From Symsagittifera roscoffensis (taxonomy: Eukaryota; Xenacoelomorpha; Acoela; Convolutidae): DNA of 64,000 nucleotides. This document shows positions 28,183 to 40,967 of this stretch, one piece after another. The stretch's first letter is position 1, and each line of letters starts with the position of its first letter. Location of the stretch: the NCBI RefSeq assembly GCF_963678635.1, contig NC_087062.1, forward strand, positions 56,307,970-56,371,969, read 5' to 3'. The position numbers and the translations under genes are program-made. Below the pieces are notes generated by a model. The model worked only from the letters and a program-made list of their open reading frames with translations, did no database searches and was not told where the DNA came from.

Positions 28183-31100
28183 ATGGGCATCAAAGGGCTA
28201 CAGTCCTATATGGAAAATCATTGTGGCGGCAAAGTGTGTTACCAAGTGAATATCAAGGAAGTGATCAAAGAATTCAAAGAAGCTTCGACTGACTCCGAGC
28301 CAGTAGTTTTAGTCGATGCCCCGTCCACTCTACGTCATCTAATTAATGGGTTAGATTGGATTTGTGGAGGTCAGTATATCGAGTATGGTAAGCGAATCAA
28401 ACGCTTTGTCGAAGCGATCCGTGAGGCTGGGGCAGAGCCCATTTTCTTTTACGACGGGCCTTGTCTGAACCAGAAACGAGATGAGTGGGTCAAACGCCGA
28501 GTTGAGAACTACTACAGAATCCAACATCTGATGAATAGAATTAGAGCTGGAGATATTGTAGCTGAGGTTGAGCCTTTCATACTACTAACAGGCCAGTACA
28601 GTCATTGGACAAATATTTTGATAAAAAATTTCAGATAAAAACAAGACTGCTCGTATCAGGGCGAGGCCCTGAATGTTCCGACTGCCTTTTAAAGTTTATG
28701 GAGCAGTAATAACATGAAAAAATTAAATGTAATTAAACAAAATGAAAATTTTTTTCTAAAATTTGAGATTTTTTGCAAAAATCATCCCACCACACGCTCC
28801 TAGTAACAAATCAGTTATGGCAAATAAGCTTCCTTCTTCCAATTTGGAACGATTTCTAAGACGGATTAAATCTCAGCTCACGCATGAATAGCGCAAAATT
28901 TATCGCGCGTTAATTGTCCCAAAATGGCAATCTTTAAACCACCATGACTTTGCGAAAATTAATCACAGGTGAAATATCTTTTAAAATTTAAGCTTAGGAC
29001 AACAATGCCTTTTGAATGATATAAAACAAAATCCTTCAAAAGTAGTTAATTAAAAAGTCGAAATTTGTCCGAAGAAAAAAACCCACCCGAGCACAAATAT
29101 TCCGTCACTTTCTTTAGGAAAGTCGGAACAATAAGTTTGGTTGAACTTGCCGGGAATTTAAATCAAATTAGAGTTGGATATCCAATAAAAGGAAATCAAA
29201 ATTTCAGGCTGATTTGAATTTGAAAAAAAATGGTTTCGTTTTTAAATGTTTTGTTAATGGATCAAACTTCAATATTGAGCATCCATCCGTTTAAATTATG
29301 ATAAATGTATGTGTGTCCAAAGCCTATACAATTTGTAGGAATCAGCATGTTCCAACGATACGTGCTAACAGAAGAATGTGATTGCAGAGTAGTTATAACG
29401 TCAGAGGAGTGTGACGAGGAAATAGCTGTGTATGCGAAGCAAAACAGCAACGTTGTCGCCATAATGGCACAAGATAGTGACTTCGTAATTTACAACGCGG
29501 CCAAATATTATCTTTCGGCGCTTCATTTGGATCTGAATGATATGACCACTAAAGTGTACAGCAGCACGGAGCTGGCAAAATTGAACAACTTGGATCCGCA
29601 GTGGTTACCCGTCATTGCAACTTTATTAGGTAAGTGCCTAGATTACAGCATGCTTGTTGAAGTTGATGTAATTCAAAACCACTATCGTGTTCTAAAAATC
29701 GGATCTTGCGTTATTTAAATTTGATGAAAACTAATTTCCATTACTGAACCGTATTTAATATGGGTAACTTAAGAACACGTATTTCGTATTCTGTAACTTA
29801 TGTATTCTGTGCAAGTTGATGAGTCTTCCGACCAAAGTTAACCTTGTAAAAATCTTTCCAATAGTTCTGCATTTTTACACAAATCAGCTAGCGTGCCTTT
29901 GTAGTGCTATGCGGTCAGTATTTTTTGAACCTAACTCACGCTGCTAATTCAAGTTTTTGTGCTAAGTTGATTGAATCAATAATTTTTCGGACATTATGTA
30001 TTTTTTTTTGATGATATCGACGTTCTGAGCTAAAATTTAAAAAAATATTTAACCTGCATATTTTCTTCAGAACATCAAATAATTTTTCAGGAAAAGTTTG
30101 TTGCCAAATCTTTGAAGTTTTCATAATTTAGACGATTGAACATGCTCCTATCTTGCCTTTTAGTTTCAATACGGTTACCTGAATTGATATATCAAATTAG
30201 CTGAAAAAGATGAAAATGTTGTTTTTAGGAAACGACTACTTGTCTCGAGACAGTTTAAGGAGCTTTCATCTACGTATCACAAACTGGAAGAGAGCCGGAT
30301 ATCCCAGGCATCACCTCTTGATCCCAGCAGTAGCCAAAGTTGTTAACGAGAAGTTAAAGCTCGCGATGTCAGTTGACGAGATGTCAATCATTCTAAGCAA
30401 AGAAGTGTTTGGCAAATCTGCAAACAATGAAAGACAATTAGCAATAAAGAACGCTTTAAAAAGTTTTTTTCTACTGAATACGCCTTCAGAGTCGAAGAAA
30501 AACAAAATAGACGAATATTCGGATAAACTGTTGAAAGCGATGATGAAGCATCCGAACTTCAACCCGATGTCAGAGCAAGTGTTAGTGCATTCTTGCGTCG
30601 AGCACAGCAACGCGTTCGAAGATTTAACTTCACAATTCAAACCTTCAGTTTTGGTCTATAAGTCGATTAATTCTCGGTTCATGGGAATTTTGCGCAAACA
30701 TCAGCAGCAAATACCTGGGAAAAACTGGATCGACGAATATGCTGTTTATTCAGAGCATTCTGTGAAGCAGGGTAATAAAGTAATAGTGTCTTTCCCGCCC
30801 TTCGATTTTGACTTATTGAAGTTGACTGAAAGTGATGATACTACACTAGTTTCAGAGAAACTTAAAATTCTTCTGTGGGCGGTAACAGGTGAAAATTTAT
30901 TTGATGATCAGTCTTACCAGTCAGAAATGGAGAGAGCGTTTCTCAGAGTCAATCCTAAGTTTTTTATTTGCTCACTTGTGCTTTATTATTTGTATCGATG
31001 CGAAAAGATTTTAGATCTGGCAGAAATCGATCTTTTCGTTACTATGTTTGTCATTTTGGATTCTGAATCTAACTTGGTAACCAATGAAATTCGCGCACGA

Positions 31101-31343
31101 CCGAATTACAACGCTGTGCATCTAGCTACTGTTTTTAACCGTGGAGTTCAAACGATTGGCAGAGTTGCATCAGTTTTAGGCACAATTTTGCCGTCTTTTT
31201 CATCCGCGCACCATAACTTTTTTGACGGTGTTTTATTCCAGAAAATATTTGTGGGCGAAATTAAAGTTGACAAGTCAATCGAAAGTGACCGAGCCAAGAC
31301 AACCAGAGCAGCAATATTTGACTTTATGAATTTTAAAGCATGA
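28183..31343 (+). CDS. FAM120/constitutive coactivator of PPAR-gamma-like protein, XPG-nuclease fold (three exons)
   Basis: CDS joins 28183-28591 (or -28600), 29339-29629 and 30229-31343, giving about 604 residues. The start at 28183 is chosen because MGIKGLQSYM is the conserved start of the XPG N domain; an upstream non-ATG extension is unlikely. Residues 1-136 have VLVDAPSTL, WICGGQYIEY, IFFYDGPC and KRDEWVKRR, typical of FAM120A/B. Exon 2 has EIAVYA and MAQDSDFVIYN (about residue 179), the XPG-I-like block, and LLGND spans the exon 2/3 junction. The acidic nuclease residues are only partly kept, as is usual in this family, which is thought to bind RNA or act as a coactivator rather than cleave DNA. 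Exon 3 (about 371 residues) is unrecognised beyond the family. Intron 1 holds a MITE-like repeat. Function in this animal is unknown. Confidence 0.88.
28640..29131 (+). mobile_element. MITE-like repeat in intron 1 of the FAM120-like gene, copy 1
   Basis: About 490 bases match, in reverse orientation, 40968-41507. Shared blocks include CTGCTCGTATCAGGGCGA, ATGGAGCAGTAATAACATGAAAAAATTAAATG, AAATAAGCTTCCTTC and GTCGAAATTTGTCCGAAGAAA. Near the ends TGTTCCGACT (28674) and AGTCGGAACA (29121) are inverted to one another, which suggests terminal inverted repeats. It carries no ORF. Confidence 0.7.
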
Positions 31344-34300
31344 GTGGTAAGATGTAATCTATCTTGTATATATTTTTGAATAATGCATATTTTAAAAAGT
31401 TTGAGTAATGATTTCATGATTAATATCTCTTTTAAAAGTTCAGTTATAGTGGTAAAAAGAAGATCGGAACAATTAAGCGAAAATCTTTTTCATACGTTTT
31501 GCTTTTCCATTTTTTATGCAACCTCTAAAAATGCAGGACAAAGTTGCATTATTCGCTTTGATCATTCAAACGCTTTGATCATTCATTTGAAACTCGTTTA
31601 AGTGTGCTTGACAATCAATGAATCCAGTGGATACGTAGCACAAAGTAGACAGGTCATAAAGTAGACAGACTACAGTGCTGATTTAAAATAACCGGACAGA
31701 ACGAACATAGGAAGTTTCAAACGTTTATCAAAAATTACGCTCAAATCACCCAGTTAACTGATGACAAAGTTATATCGAAAGAAGCCTCAGACACAACCCA
31801 ACAAAGCTGTAGAAGATTAAAATCTCCAAAAATCTGTATAAAAGAAATACATTTTGTTTGATAGCCGAAAAGGGTTAATTTAACTACATAAAACGCAATA
31901 TCTTTGCTTAGAAATAAACTCTAAACTTCTTGACCAAATGTTTTGGAGATTTTATTTTTCTAGAACTTTGTTAGGCTGTCTAAGAGGCTAGTTTCGATAT
32001 AAGTTTGTCATCAGTTAACGTGGTAGTTATAGCGTAATTCTTGATTAACTAAAAAGCGCTAAAGTAATCAAATTTTAGGGTAAAATTTTGGTTTCGCAAA
32101 AAAAATTGCTCCGCTTCGCCTGTCTCATCTTGATTCTGATTGCTGAAAGTTTGTCTTGCTACTTTTTGACGAGTCCACTTTGCCAATTCCCGTGGATTGA
32201 TCAAAGAAATGGAAATTTTCAGTCAAAAGTGTTGCATACAACAAAAGAAGAAAGACACTGAAACCAAAGTCGATGTGCTTCATAGTTTTTATTTACAATT
32301 CTGCCATAATCAACTAAATCGGAAGAAAAGAAACACTAACGAAAGTTTTATCAGAAAGTCAGAATTATATCGTAAGCAATAAAAATGTCTTTTTTAGCTT
32401 GAATAAGCATTCTCAGAAGTTGCATTTCAACTTTTTTTCTGCACGAAAATTTCACAAAAATAAAAAAAAAATTAAAATACTATCTAAAAAAATTGTAGAC
32501 ATTTTTTGCGATTTTGATTTGAGCTGAAACAATAACTAGTTCACTGAAACCAGTAATATTAGCCTGTAAAAAAGCCTGCACTTTTTAACCTGTATTTACA
32601 AGCCAGTAAAAAAAACGTTTTTATTGCTGTGTTCGGAACCTTCTCTGCGCCTTGCGCCGGAACCGGTTATCCTTCTTTTGAATGCTGCATCTGTTGAAAT
32701 TAGCGCGGTTTTGCTGTATGAAATTAGCGCGGTTCACTTGTATCAATTCTCACAAATGCCCTCAATTATTATAGAACAAAAATGCAACAAAATTCGAATG
32801 CAACAAAACTCGAACCCCCTCCTAATTCTGGTTGCCAAGTTTTTCCTCTGGGCCCCCCTTTTGTATAAATTTACGATCAATTTTGGCTGGCCAACATTAA
32901 AAGTTTTCCAAAGGCGCCTTCGGGGCCTATATAACTAAATTATAGGGGGAGCGCGCGCCAAAAAACACGCAATTTATAGTCAAATAATTTTTTCAAAGTG
33001 CTCAAATTGTCTTTTTAGCCTGTCTTTTCAAAAACTTGCGGCGCAAAACATTTTTGACAAAATAGGGTGTTCGAGAGCTCGGAAAATTAAATTGGTCGAC
33101 TACATGACCGCCCCCCTAGAAAAACTTCTACGCACGCCACTGAGTATGATTTATGATTTCACTGCCAAAATGTTTTCCAATTTAACCAAAAGTAAGGAAA
33201 AATTTACTGGGTGTTGCAGATAAACAAACTCTAACTAAAGTCGGGGTTCTCATCAAGTATTTGAAGCTGAGATTCTGAAAGTTTGATCCTGTGTAAAATT
33301 TAGATGCAAATTTTGTTTAAGGTGATGCAAAAACTTTTCAGGTTATCGTGCGACGAGAAACTTAAAAAGGTGTGTTTTTCACGCTGTTTCGACTAGAAAT
33401 TGTGAGGTACAATAGAATTTAAAATTTTTGAGATGAAAACGTTGTTTCACAGACATTTACAAACCACGTGTTAGCTGTAATGGCAGACATCAAAAATCCT
33501 GCACAATTTGGGTAGCTTATATTTGTTATTTTTATGCAATTCTAAAATCCGTGACATTAGAAAAGACATATGTGTGTTTTGGTTTTCAAATTTGCAATGA
33601 TGAGTTTAGAAAATTAATTCAACTTTTGACATTTTGAGTTTTTCGTCTGATAAATTATCAAGTTAAAAAAGATACTTTTTAGGCATCACTGTTGAAAAAA
33701 TTGATTCAAAAATTTCTGTCCATGTATTACGCTGGGTGAAACTTGCAATATCTTACCTCATTTACATGAGAAATTCGAGATTTCATCTGAAACACTCTGT
33801 AGTTGAGCGACGAGAATTAATTCTGATTCAATATGCAGGCCAAACCTGAGCTACCAGTCAATGCTTGTTCTAAAGAAAAAATTTGAAGTACAACTTCGAG
33901 CGGTCGTCAAGCTGTTTAGTTACCAACTGTCTCCCATTATGTACCCTCTCTTATGACAAATTATACTATGATCCATTTGTATTCAAAACGCCATCTCTGA
34001 GCTTCCCACTCGTTTAAGGTGGCGAGGATCGTTTAAGTATTTCTGCGCTCCCAAAAACTGGCGGGTTTGCACTGGTGCCATTTGCTGCGACTTTAGGCGC
34101 TCGTGTTGAGTCCACCGCGAGAAGCCGGTACCTCAAGGCTCGGGATACTTTTACCTTCATGTAAACTTTATTAGAAACGATACAAATGGTCTTAGAACCA
34201 CTTGAACTTTGGATTACGTGAGTGATTAATCCTTGGTTCCAGTGACTTCAGGATATGCTCTGACTGTTTGACCGACTATCTGCAAGATAAACTAATCAAA

Positions 34301-34468
34301 ATCTTTTCGCCGAACATTTCAATCATTTTGAACCTCGAAACACAAGCTTAAAGATTTTGTAAATTATTGGCCAACATAACTTCATTGGGTACCAAATTAT
34401 TCATTCCTATCTACGTTGAAGCTGAAATTAATTTCATTTGTTACTAAGGTATTCGAAGCTTAGCTGAA
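31344..34468. other. Intergenic, AT-rich, mostly unassigned
   Basis: No convincing gene. Long A/T runs occur. The one recognisable component is the GC-richer repeat at 32865-33145, listed separately. Confidence 0.5.
32865..33145 (-). repeat. Non-autonomous dispersed repeat (GGGGCGG family), copy 1
   Basis: Read on the minus strand it follows the same block order as 55573-55885: a G-rich start with GGCGGTC, TTTTCCGAGCTC, GCGTTTTTTGGCGCGCGCTCCCC and finally AGGCGCCTTTGGAAA. A fragment of the same start appears near 49445-49480. No ORF. Confidence 0.6.
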
Positions 34469-34784
34469 ATGCGTAAGAGCTTAACAACTGGCAGAACTGT
34501 CCACAAATTGGGTCTGCAACTTTGGCGTAGTGCGGCTACAGCCCTGAAGCCGCATATAGTTCCAGAAACAGTGCCTGGGCCTAAGTCGAAGGAGCTGAAG
34601 CAGGAACTGACCTCTATTCAGAACACTGTGCTGTTGAACTTCTTCGTCGATTACGAGAAGTCCAGTGGGAACTATTTGGTAGATGTGGATGGCAACCAGA
34701 TACTGGACGCATTCGCCCAGATATCTTCAATGCCATTAGTGTATTATGTTATTTTATTGAATCGGTAAAGAAGTTTGTGAAGCT

Positions 34785-34895
34785 GTGGTGAAATGGCTAA
34801 TGTATCCGCCTCTCAGTCGCCACCATGTTCTATGCGCGTTGGATGCAGCTATACGTGGCTGCATCGCGCGTGTCTGACCCGAGCGGAATAAAGTT
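34785..34895 (+). repeat. tRNA-like sequence with an inserted hairpin
   Basis: TGGTGAAATGGCTAATGTAT resembles a tRNA A box and TGTCTGACCCGAGC a weak B box. Between them GATGCAGC and GCTGCATC pair, flanked by GCGCG on both sides, forming a long stem. It lies just after the first GABA-T exon. It is either a SINE head or a degenerate tRNA; a standard cloverleaf does not fit. Confidence 0.4.
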
Positions 34896-36525
34896 TTACA
34901 TCAAAAACGCCAGAGATAATTCCCCAAAAACTAAAAACATCGTTTATCGTGAAATTTTGTAATTCTCGCAGACAAATTTTGTTTATTTTTTTGTTTGGTT
35001 CAAAAATAAGCATTATGATACTGATTCAAAATAATGATTAACGTTTATGTAACTATCAAGTGTGTTGCTTAATTCAAAGATGTCGCGTGAAGTCATGTTT
35101 TTGTTATCTTGTATCGTAATATCAGTTTGTGTAATTTTGATTAATGGTTTGAGCAAAGGGTGTGAAGCACAAAGAAATAAGTCATAGTGATGCTTACAGT
35201 TCTTACGCTAAAAATTTTGTTTTGGAAAGCATTGTTTTTTTGCCATAATTTTCCGTTCTTGATTTTTTCTGTTTTTTTTTGCCAGAAGTTGTTATTGTGT
35301 TTTTTGAATGCCTTTTTCCTTGAATTTTGTCTTCTATTTACAAAGAAATTTGGTTTGTCTGTTTTCTGAAGAATTGGTTTTGTAGCACCGGAGGTGCGAT
35401 TGACGCGCTAGTTTGTCCATAACCTTGAATGTGTTTATACAAATTCGAGTGGATTGTGCTGCTTCCTTTTCTCAGGTACAATCACCCAGCACTGCTGCAG
35501 ATGATGCAAGCAGAAGGAGCCGTCTCCAAGGTCATCAACAGACCAGCACTCGGTATGTTCCCCCTGTGCACGATTCACTCCTCTCTGTCGCCCCCAAAGG
35601 GTATCTATTTTCACTGTAAATTTTGTGCAAGTAATGACGATTTGAAGTGATTGCATGTACATCTCTGATGCTGCCGCCAGGAGGCATCCAAATACAATAA
35701 TATAAGAAATAAAATATGATATTCAGCGTTGTATTGTATCAATAGGTCGTGATTCTCTTATCTAAATACCATCGCCGCAGGTTCAGTGTTGAAGTTCTTA
35801 GTCGTTTGTTAGAATTAGGATCATTGGTCTGTTCGTCGGCATTGTTAACAGTTGACGTTAGCCAATTTTGACGGGCCGCAGACATTATCGGGTCAGAAAA
35901 TGAAACAAGACGCCTTTTTGAGATTTTGGGGCGCGTTCAAGTAAGAAAATGCCCGCAAAGTTTTCTATTTGAGATGAGCTTTATGGGAAGTGCGGTGGAC
36001 CATAGAATGCGGTGGACGCGGATCTCCTGGCCTGTCAGCTCTGCCCTTCACCTCTGGCTTCCACGGCAGGACTCTGGGATCTCTGTCGGACCAAACCACT
36101 GCACAAGGTTACAGTTTCAAATTCAGTTGTTGAGGTTCTGATTTGTGTTCAGGAAACAGTTCCCGCTAATGGATTCAAAAGATACGAAATCAAAATAGAC
36201 CTACCGAAATTAGCGTTCATGACTCAGTTGTGTCTCGAAAGAAAATAAAATTGATAAGAATCTCCCTCGGTACTTTGAACAGAAAGTACTATTGCTTTAC
36301 ATCAGGGATACATCATCTGTTTTTCTTCAACTGATAGTTTGTAGAAATGAAAAGTTCCCTCGTTCTCTCAGGAGTTGTGATCAGGTATTAGTTTTGTGTT
36401 GATTAGGTTGATATAATCAACACATTCGACTGGCGCTGTGTACAGTTCCCTCTCAAGTACCCGCTGGAGTAACATGTGGCAGAGAATGAACAGATATAGA
36501 AAGAGACATTAGCCAGAGTGGGAGA

Positions 36526-36612
36526 GACAATCCAGTAGTGGAAATAGACATTCCAGTAGTGGAAATAGACATTCCAGTAGTGGAAGAAGACATTCCAGTA
36601 GTGGACGAAGAC
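36526..36612. repeat. 21-bp minisatellite, about four units
   Basis: GTAGTGGAAATAGACATTCCA repeats in tandem with one- or two-base changes (GAAGAAGACATTCCA in the last units). It precedes the LINE start and may be part of its 5' untranslated region. Confidence 0.85.
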
Positions 36613-36689
36613 CAAGCCCATCGCAGGTAACTTTTCTGACCGTTGAAAGTCTCGGCCAAACTGGACACTTCGGTTTTGGCTAAGGCCCG

Positions 36690-39230
36690 GGTTTTTGGAT
36701 AGGCGTCCTGGTAGCTCCGCGAGCATGAGACGCCGTTCTTTTCTCATCGCGGTAAATATTGAGTCAAGCCCTGGGCCCAGAGTCGTGTACAGCTGCCCTC
36801 ACTACAACTGCGCTGACTTCTCCAACTGGTTGAGAGCTGATCAGCTGGGCTACCTGGAGATGGCACTGTGGATGCGAAAAAAGTTTAACTAACATCCCAG
36901 CGCCCCCCGCTCCATTTCCCGCACCTCGCAGAAACAAGGCCCCCAACACTTCATGTAGCATACTGCAGCTGAACATCAATTGCTGGAGAGTAAGGAAAGC
37001 TGCCTTTGACAAGCCCCTCTCAGAGACAAACAGCCGTAGTCTTGCTTCAAGAGACGAACCTGACAAGCAAGAGCAAGACAACCAGCTGCAAAGGCTGCAC
37101 AGCCTTCACAGAAGAAAGATTCAGCGCAACCTATCTTGGTTCGGAGCTACGTAACCGTTCTGAGGGTCCTCGGACAGCTTCTCCCCAACAGAGCTGCCTT
37201 AGAATCTGTCGGTGTTACAGTAAAGACCGGTAAGAAGTCGGTGGAAATCTGGAACCTATACAGGCCCCGGCTTTGGATCACAGAGACGTGGACCTCCACG
37301 ATGAGTCCTGGCTTTCTGGAGAAGATAGCATCCTCGGCGGTGACGTTAACTGCCATGACATCTGGAACCAGTTCACACTCTGGGCGTCACTCTCAACGAA
37401 TGGCTAGTGGATACTGGACAACAGAATAGAAATCATCAACGAGTGTTCCCCGACTAGACACTCTTCACATGGAGCGCCATCATTCCTAAGTGTTTCTATA
37501 GTTGGCTGTAACAATACGCAGAGACTTGAAGTGCACAAATCTGGATTCAATCGGCTCGGATCACCTCGCGGTCCTTATCAGCACAGACCAGAAGCTAGAA
37601 GGTCTGTCGGTAAAGAGACTGAACTTCATGAAGATGGAAGAGGGTGTCCTCAAAAGGACATGCGAACTGTTCAGCGGAGACTGGCCCGAACAGTCTCTCG
37701 AAAAGGTCTCCATTTTTTTCGTCAAGCTCATTCTTGAAGCTGCGAAGTAGAGCACTCCCACCAGTACTAGTAAGAGCTGCAAGACGCGGTGAACATCTGA
37801 GTGCACGACAGCCAAGAAGCGCTGCAACGAAGCTCTCTCGGCGGCACTTGAAGATCGTGGGAATAGTGGTAAAACAGAAGCGTACATGCTCGAGTACACC
37901 ATCTTGGATCAAACCATTCATAATGAGGAGACCAGAATCTGGAGAGAGTACATGAGCACTTTAGACTCCCTCCGCGCAATGAACCCCCTCCGCGCAATGG
38001 ATGGTAGCAGCAACCCCCCCCCCCCCAAACAAGCCCATTCGTAACACAAGTGGCCCATCCTTATCTCGCCGCCTATCAGACAGTCAACAAGATCCTGCAG
38101 ACAGCCTCAATCATCTGTTCAGTGCTTACGAACCGGACAAAGCTCTGCACAAGCTGATACGCCAGGCCTACGGCCATGACAATATCCACCCGCCCTCACT
38201 GAAGAGGCCCCCGAGCTCGCGTTTTCGCGCCTGTAGGAAATGTATAACAGAACTTGGACGGAAGCCAGCGTTCCCTCGGATTGGAGATTCCTATCTTGAA
38301 GAAAAAAGGTTCAAGCAAAGTAAGCAGCTACATACCGGTGTCTCTGCTGCTTGTTGTCTCCAAGGTCATGGTGATAATTATCACCAACAGACTAAAAGAG
38401 TGGTATCAGCCGAACAATATCGTTTCAGAAGAGCAGTCTGAGTTCCAGCCACGTTCTAGTTTTTTAGCCGTCTCTCCGTTGTTTCTGGGCCTGGCTGGCC
38501 GACCGCTGCTCTTTTGCTTCGCCACAGCTTCTCTGCCAAGAGAAGTCCGTTCTACCACTCCTGATGCACGGAAGCGGAATTCATGCCATCTAGTTTGTTA
38601 CGGAAGTGCACTTCACTTCAAGAAAGTTGCGAGTCTGCCAGAAGAGCACCACCTTCATGACATCTCGACGACCAGAAGCTTCAGGCCCAGACTAAAGTCC
38701 AGAGGCGAATCCAGCCTCCGATATTGCTGGTCTCCAATCTCAGAAGCAACTTCGTCATTTCAAAAACACCAACAAGCATTACGTTTCGAGCAGCTGAAGA
38801 GGACGGTTGACGCCAGACAAGAAGAACTTTATCTGAAGAAAGTCGAGCAGAGTGGCTTCCTTGGCAAGGTGCACTAACGGAAAAAAGCTGACAAGAGCGG
38901 TGTTCCGATCAAGATCTCAGGAGGTAGCACTGTCCCGACTGAGAGTAATCAGAGCTCCTTTCCTCCGCCAAGTCGCCCAGAAGTTCGTAAGAGAAGAAAT
39001 TGACATATACCCGAACTGCGAATTAGCGCCAGAAATACCAGAGCATTTTTCTCATCCGACCCCTCATGCTTATTATCAGAAATGAAGTCGTTTGACCGAA
39101 TCATGTCTAAAAAGTTCTACAAGATCAGCCAAACAAAGTGCTGGAATACCTTCGGCGCACTGAGCACTTAAGCCCTCCCAAGCTTTGACGGGATCCACAC
39201 TTAACAACAACAACAAACGCTGAAAGTGGA
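36690..39230 (+). pseudogene. LINE (CR1/L2/Jockey-like) with endonuclease and RT, degenerate
   Basis: On the plus strand: a 2A-like motif remnant NIESSPGP at 36755-36778 followed by a Cys-rich stretch; endonuclease pieces ILQLNINCW (about 36962), GGDVNCH (about 37335) and DSIGSDHLAV (about 37540); RT piece IPILKKKG...PVSLL (about 38280-38350) and the NNIVSEEQSEF block (about 38415). The pieces lie in different frames with many stops. The 3' end near 39205 has TAACAACAACAACAA, a LINE-style simple tail. It sits inside the broken GABA-T gene. Clade assignment is tentative. Confidence 0.75.
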
Positions 39231-39534
39231 GAGGAACTTAATCTTCGGGTGTTCTTCGTTTTGATTAATTTTTAATACTGCAAAAACATCTAGAAAAGTT
39301 TTTTTATGATTTTTTTGTTATTCTTTCCTGAAAACCTGCAGCCGATTAATTTTTATTTATTCACTTTTTCACCTTTCCTTTTTTTCACTTTTTCACCTTT
39401 CCTTTTTTCTCATCTATCTCTTATTTAATTGGCGGTTCTCTCGGCCGATGTTTAAGAAGTCTTTCTGTTGATATGCTTAAGCTTTTTCAACGAAATATTT
39501 ATTGCAGCTTCAACGAAAGAATCATGCGCTAGTT

Positions 39535-40880
39535 ACACCCGAAAACTCAAAAGTTTTCTTATTTTTGTATGCTGAGAAGTTTTTTTTAATTTTTGTATGC
39601 TGAGAATTCAAAATTTTTTTCCTTATTTTTGTATGCTGAGGTATGGAATTTTTTTAGAATTAGAAAACTAACCGAACTTTAAATTCGCAACCCTATTTTG
39701 GAGTGCTGCTAGGGTACGTTCAGGGATTGCAAATCTGGCGTCCAAGCATGACTCCTGAACTCCTTTTGTTTTTCGAGATGTGGCGTTTTTGTTATTTTTT
39801 TTGCAACTTTTTTCAAAACTTCTAGATATAGAAAAAATTAACCGAACTTGAAAATGTCAATTCCTTAGTTGTGTACTATCAGTGTACACTCAGGAGTTGC
39901 AAATCTGTCGTCAATTTATGACTGCCCAAACCTTTTTGGTTTTCGAGATAAGCCTTTTTTGATTTTCTTGTTTTTTTTCCAAAAAAACTCGATAAAAAAC
40001 CGAACTTGAATTTTTCAACCCTATTTTAGGGTGCTGTCAGGATGCACTCAGGGGTTGCATTTCTTCCCTCCAAATGAGACTGATTTACTGACTGTTTTTC
40101 CCTGGTGTCGCGTTTTTTTATGATTTTTTCATTTTTCTAAAATAAGAGAAGAAAAAAGTAACAGAACTTCAAATCCTCCGGCCTATGGTGATGTGCTATC
40201 AGCGTAAACTCAAGGGTTGCAATTCTTCCCTTAAATAGACCCGCTCAAATTGTTTTAGTTTTAGAGATATTGCGATTTTTTTTATTTCCTTGAATTAAAA
40301 AAACTACCTGATTTTGAAATTCTCAGCCTGGTAGGGTTTTGTCAGGGTACATTCAATGAGTACTGTCAGAGTACAAATTTTGTCTCTTACTTTTTTGCTC
40401 AAAACTTTTTCATCGCCGAGATATGGCGTTTCTTTTGATCTTTTTAATCTTTTTAAAAAACTTAAATTTAAAAATAACTAAAAGAAATTAAAATTCTAGC
40501 CCTTTGGTGGGACGCTGTCAGGGAACAGTATAGTGTGGTAAATATGCCAGCTTAGCTTACCTGTTCAAATCATTTTGGTTTTCGAGATTTGGTGTTTTTC
40601 ATGAAATAGAAACCCCTGATAGATGAGCCCAGTTTATCTTCACAGTTGCATTAAATATCTCTGTTTTAGTACGTTTTAGGAAGCTCTTTTTTATTGTTCA
40701 ACGATCTATTTGAAGCACCGTAGGTGCGAATCGTGAGCTAGTTACACCCGATTATCTTATTTTTGTATGCTGGAAAGTTTTCCGTTTTTTTGTATGCTGA
40801 GTTTTTTCTTTGCATGCAGAGAAGTTTTTGTCATTTTTGTGTGCTGAGAACTCAAAATTTTTTCCTCATTTTTGTATGCT
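39535..40880. repeat. ~165-bp tandem satellite flanked by TTTTTGTATGCTGAG repeats
   Basis: Between 39660 and 40610 a unit of about 150-175 bases recurs: ACCGAACTT..AACCCTATTTT, a GTGCTGTCAGGGTACACTCAGG block, GGGTTGCAAATCT and TTTTTCGAGATNTGGCGTTTTT. GGRTTGC words fall near 39724, 39893, 40052 and 40212. On both sides (39540-39645 and 40750-40880) short words TTTTTGTATGCTGAG repeat several times. No coding frame is present. Confidence 0.8.
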
Positions 40881-40967
40881 TTGAATATCAGTAATTGCTA
40901 GCGAAGCCAAATGTTGTCAGTTTATTTGGTTTTGGTCTGACTATACAAGCTTGCTGCACAGTACATG

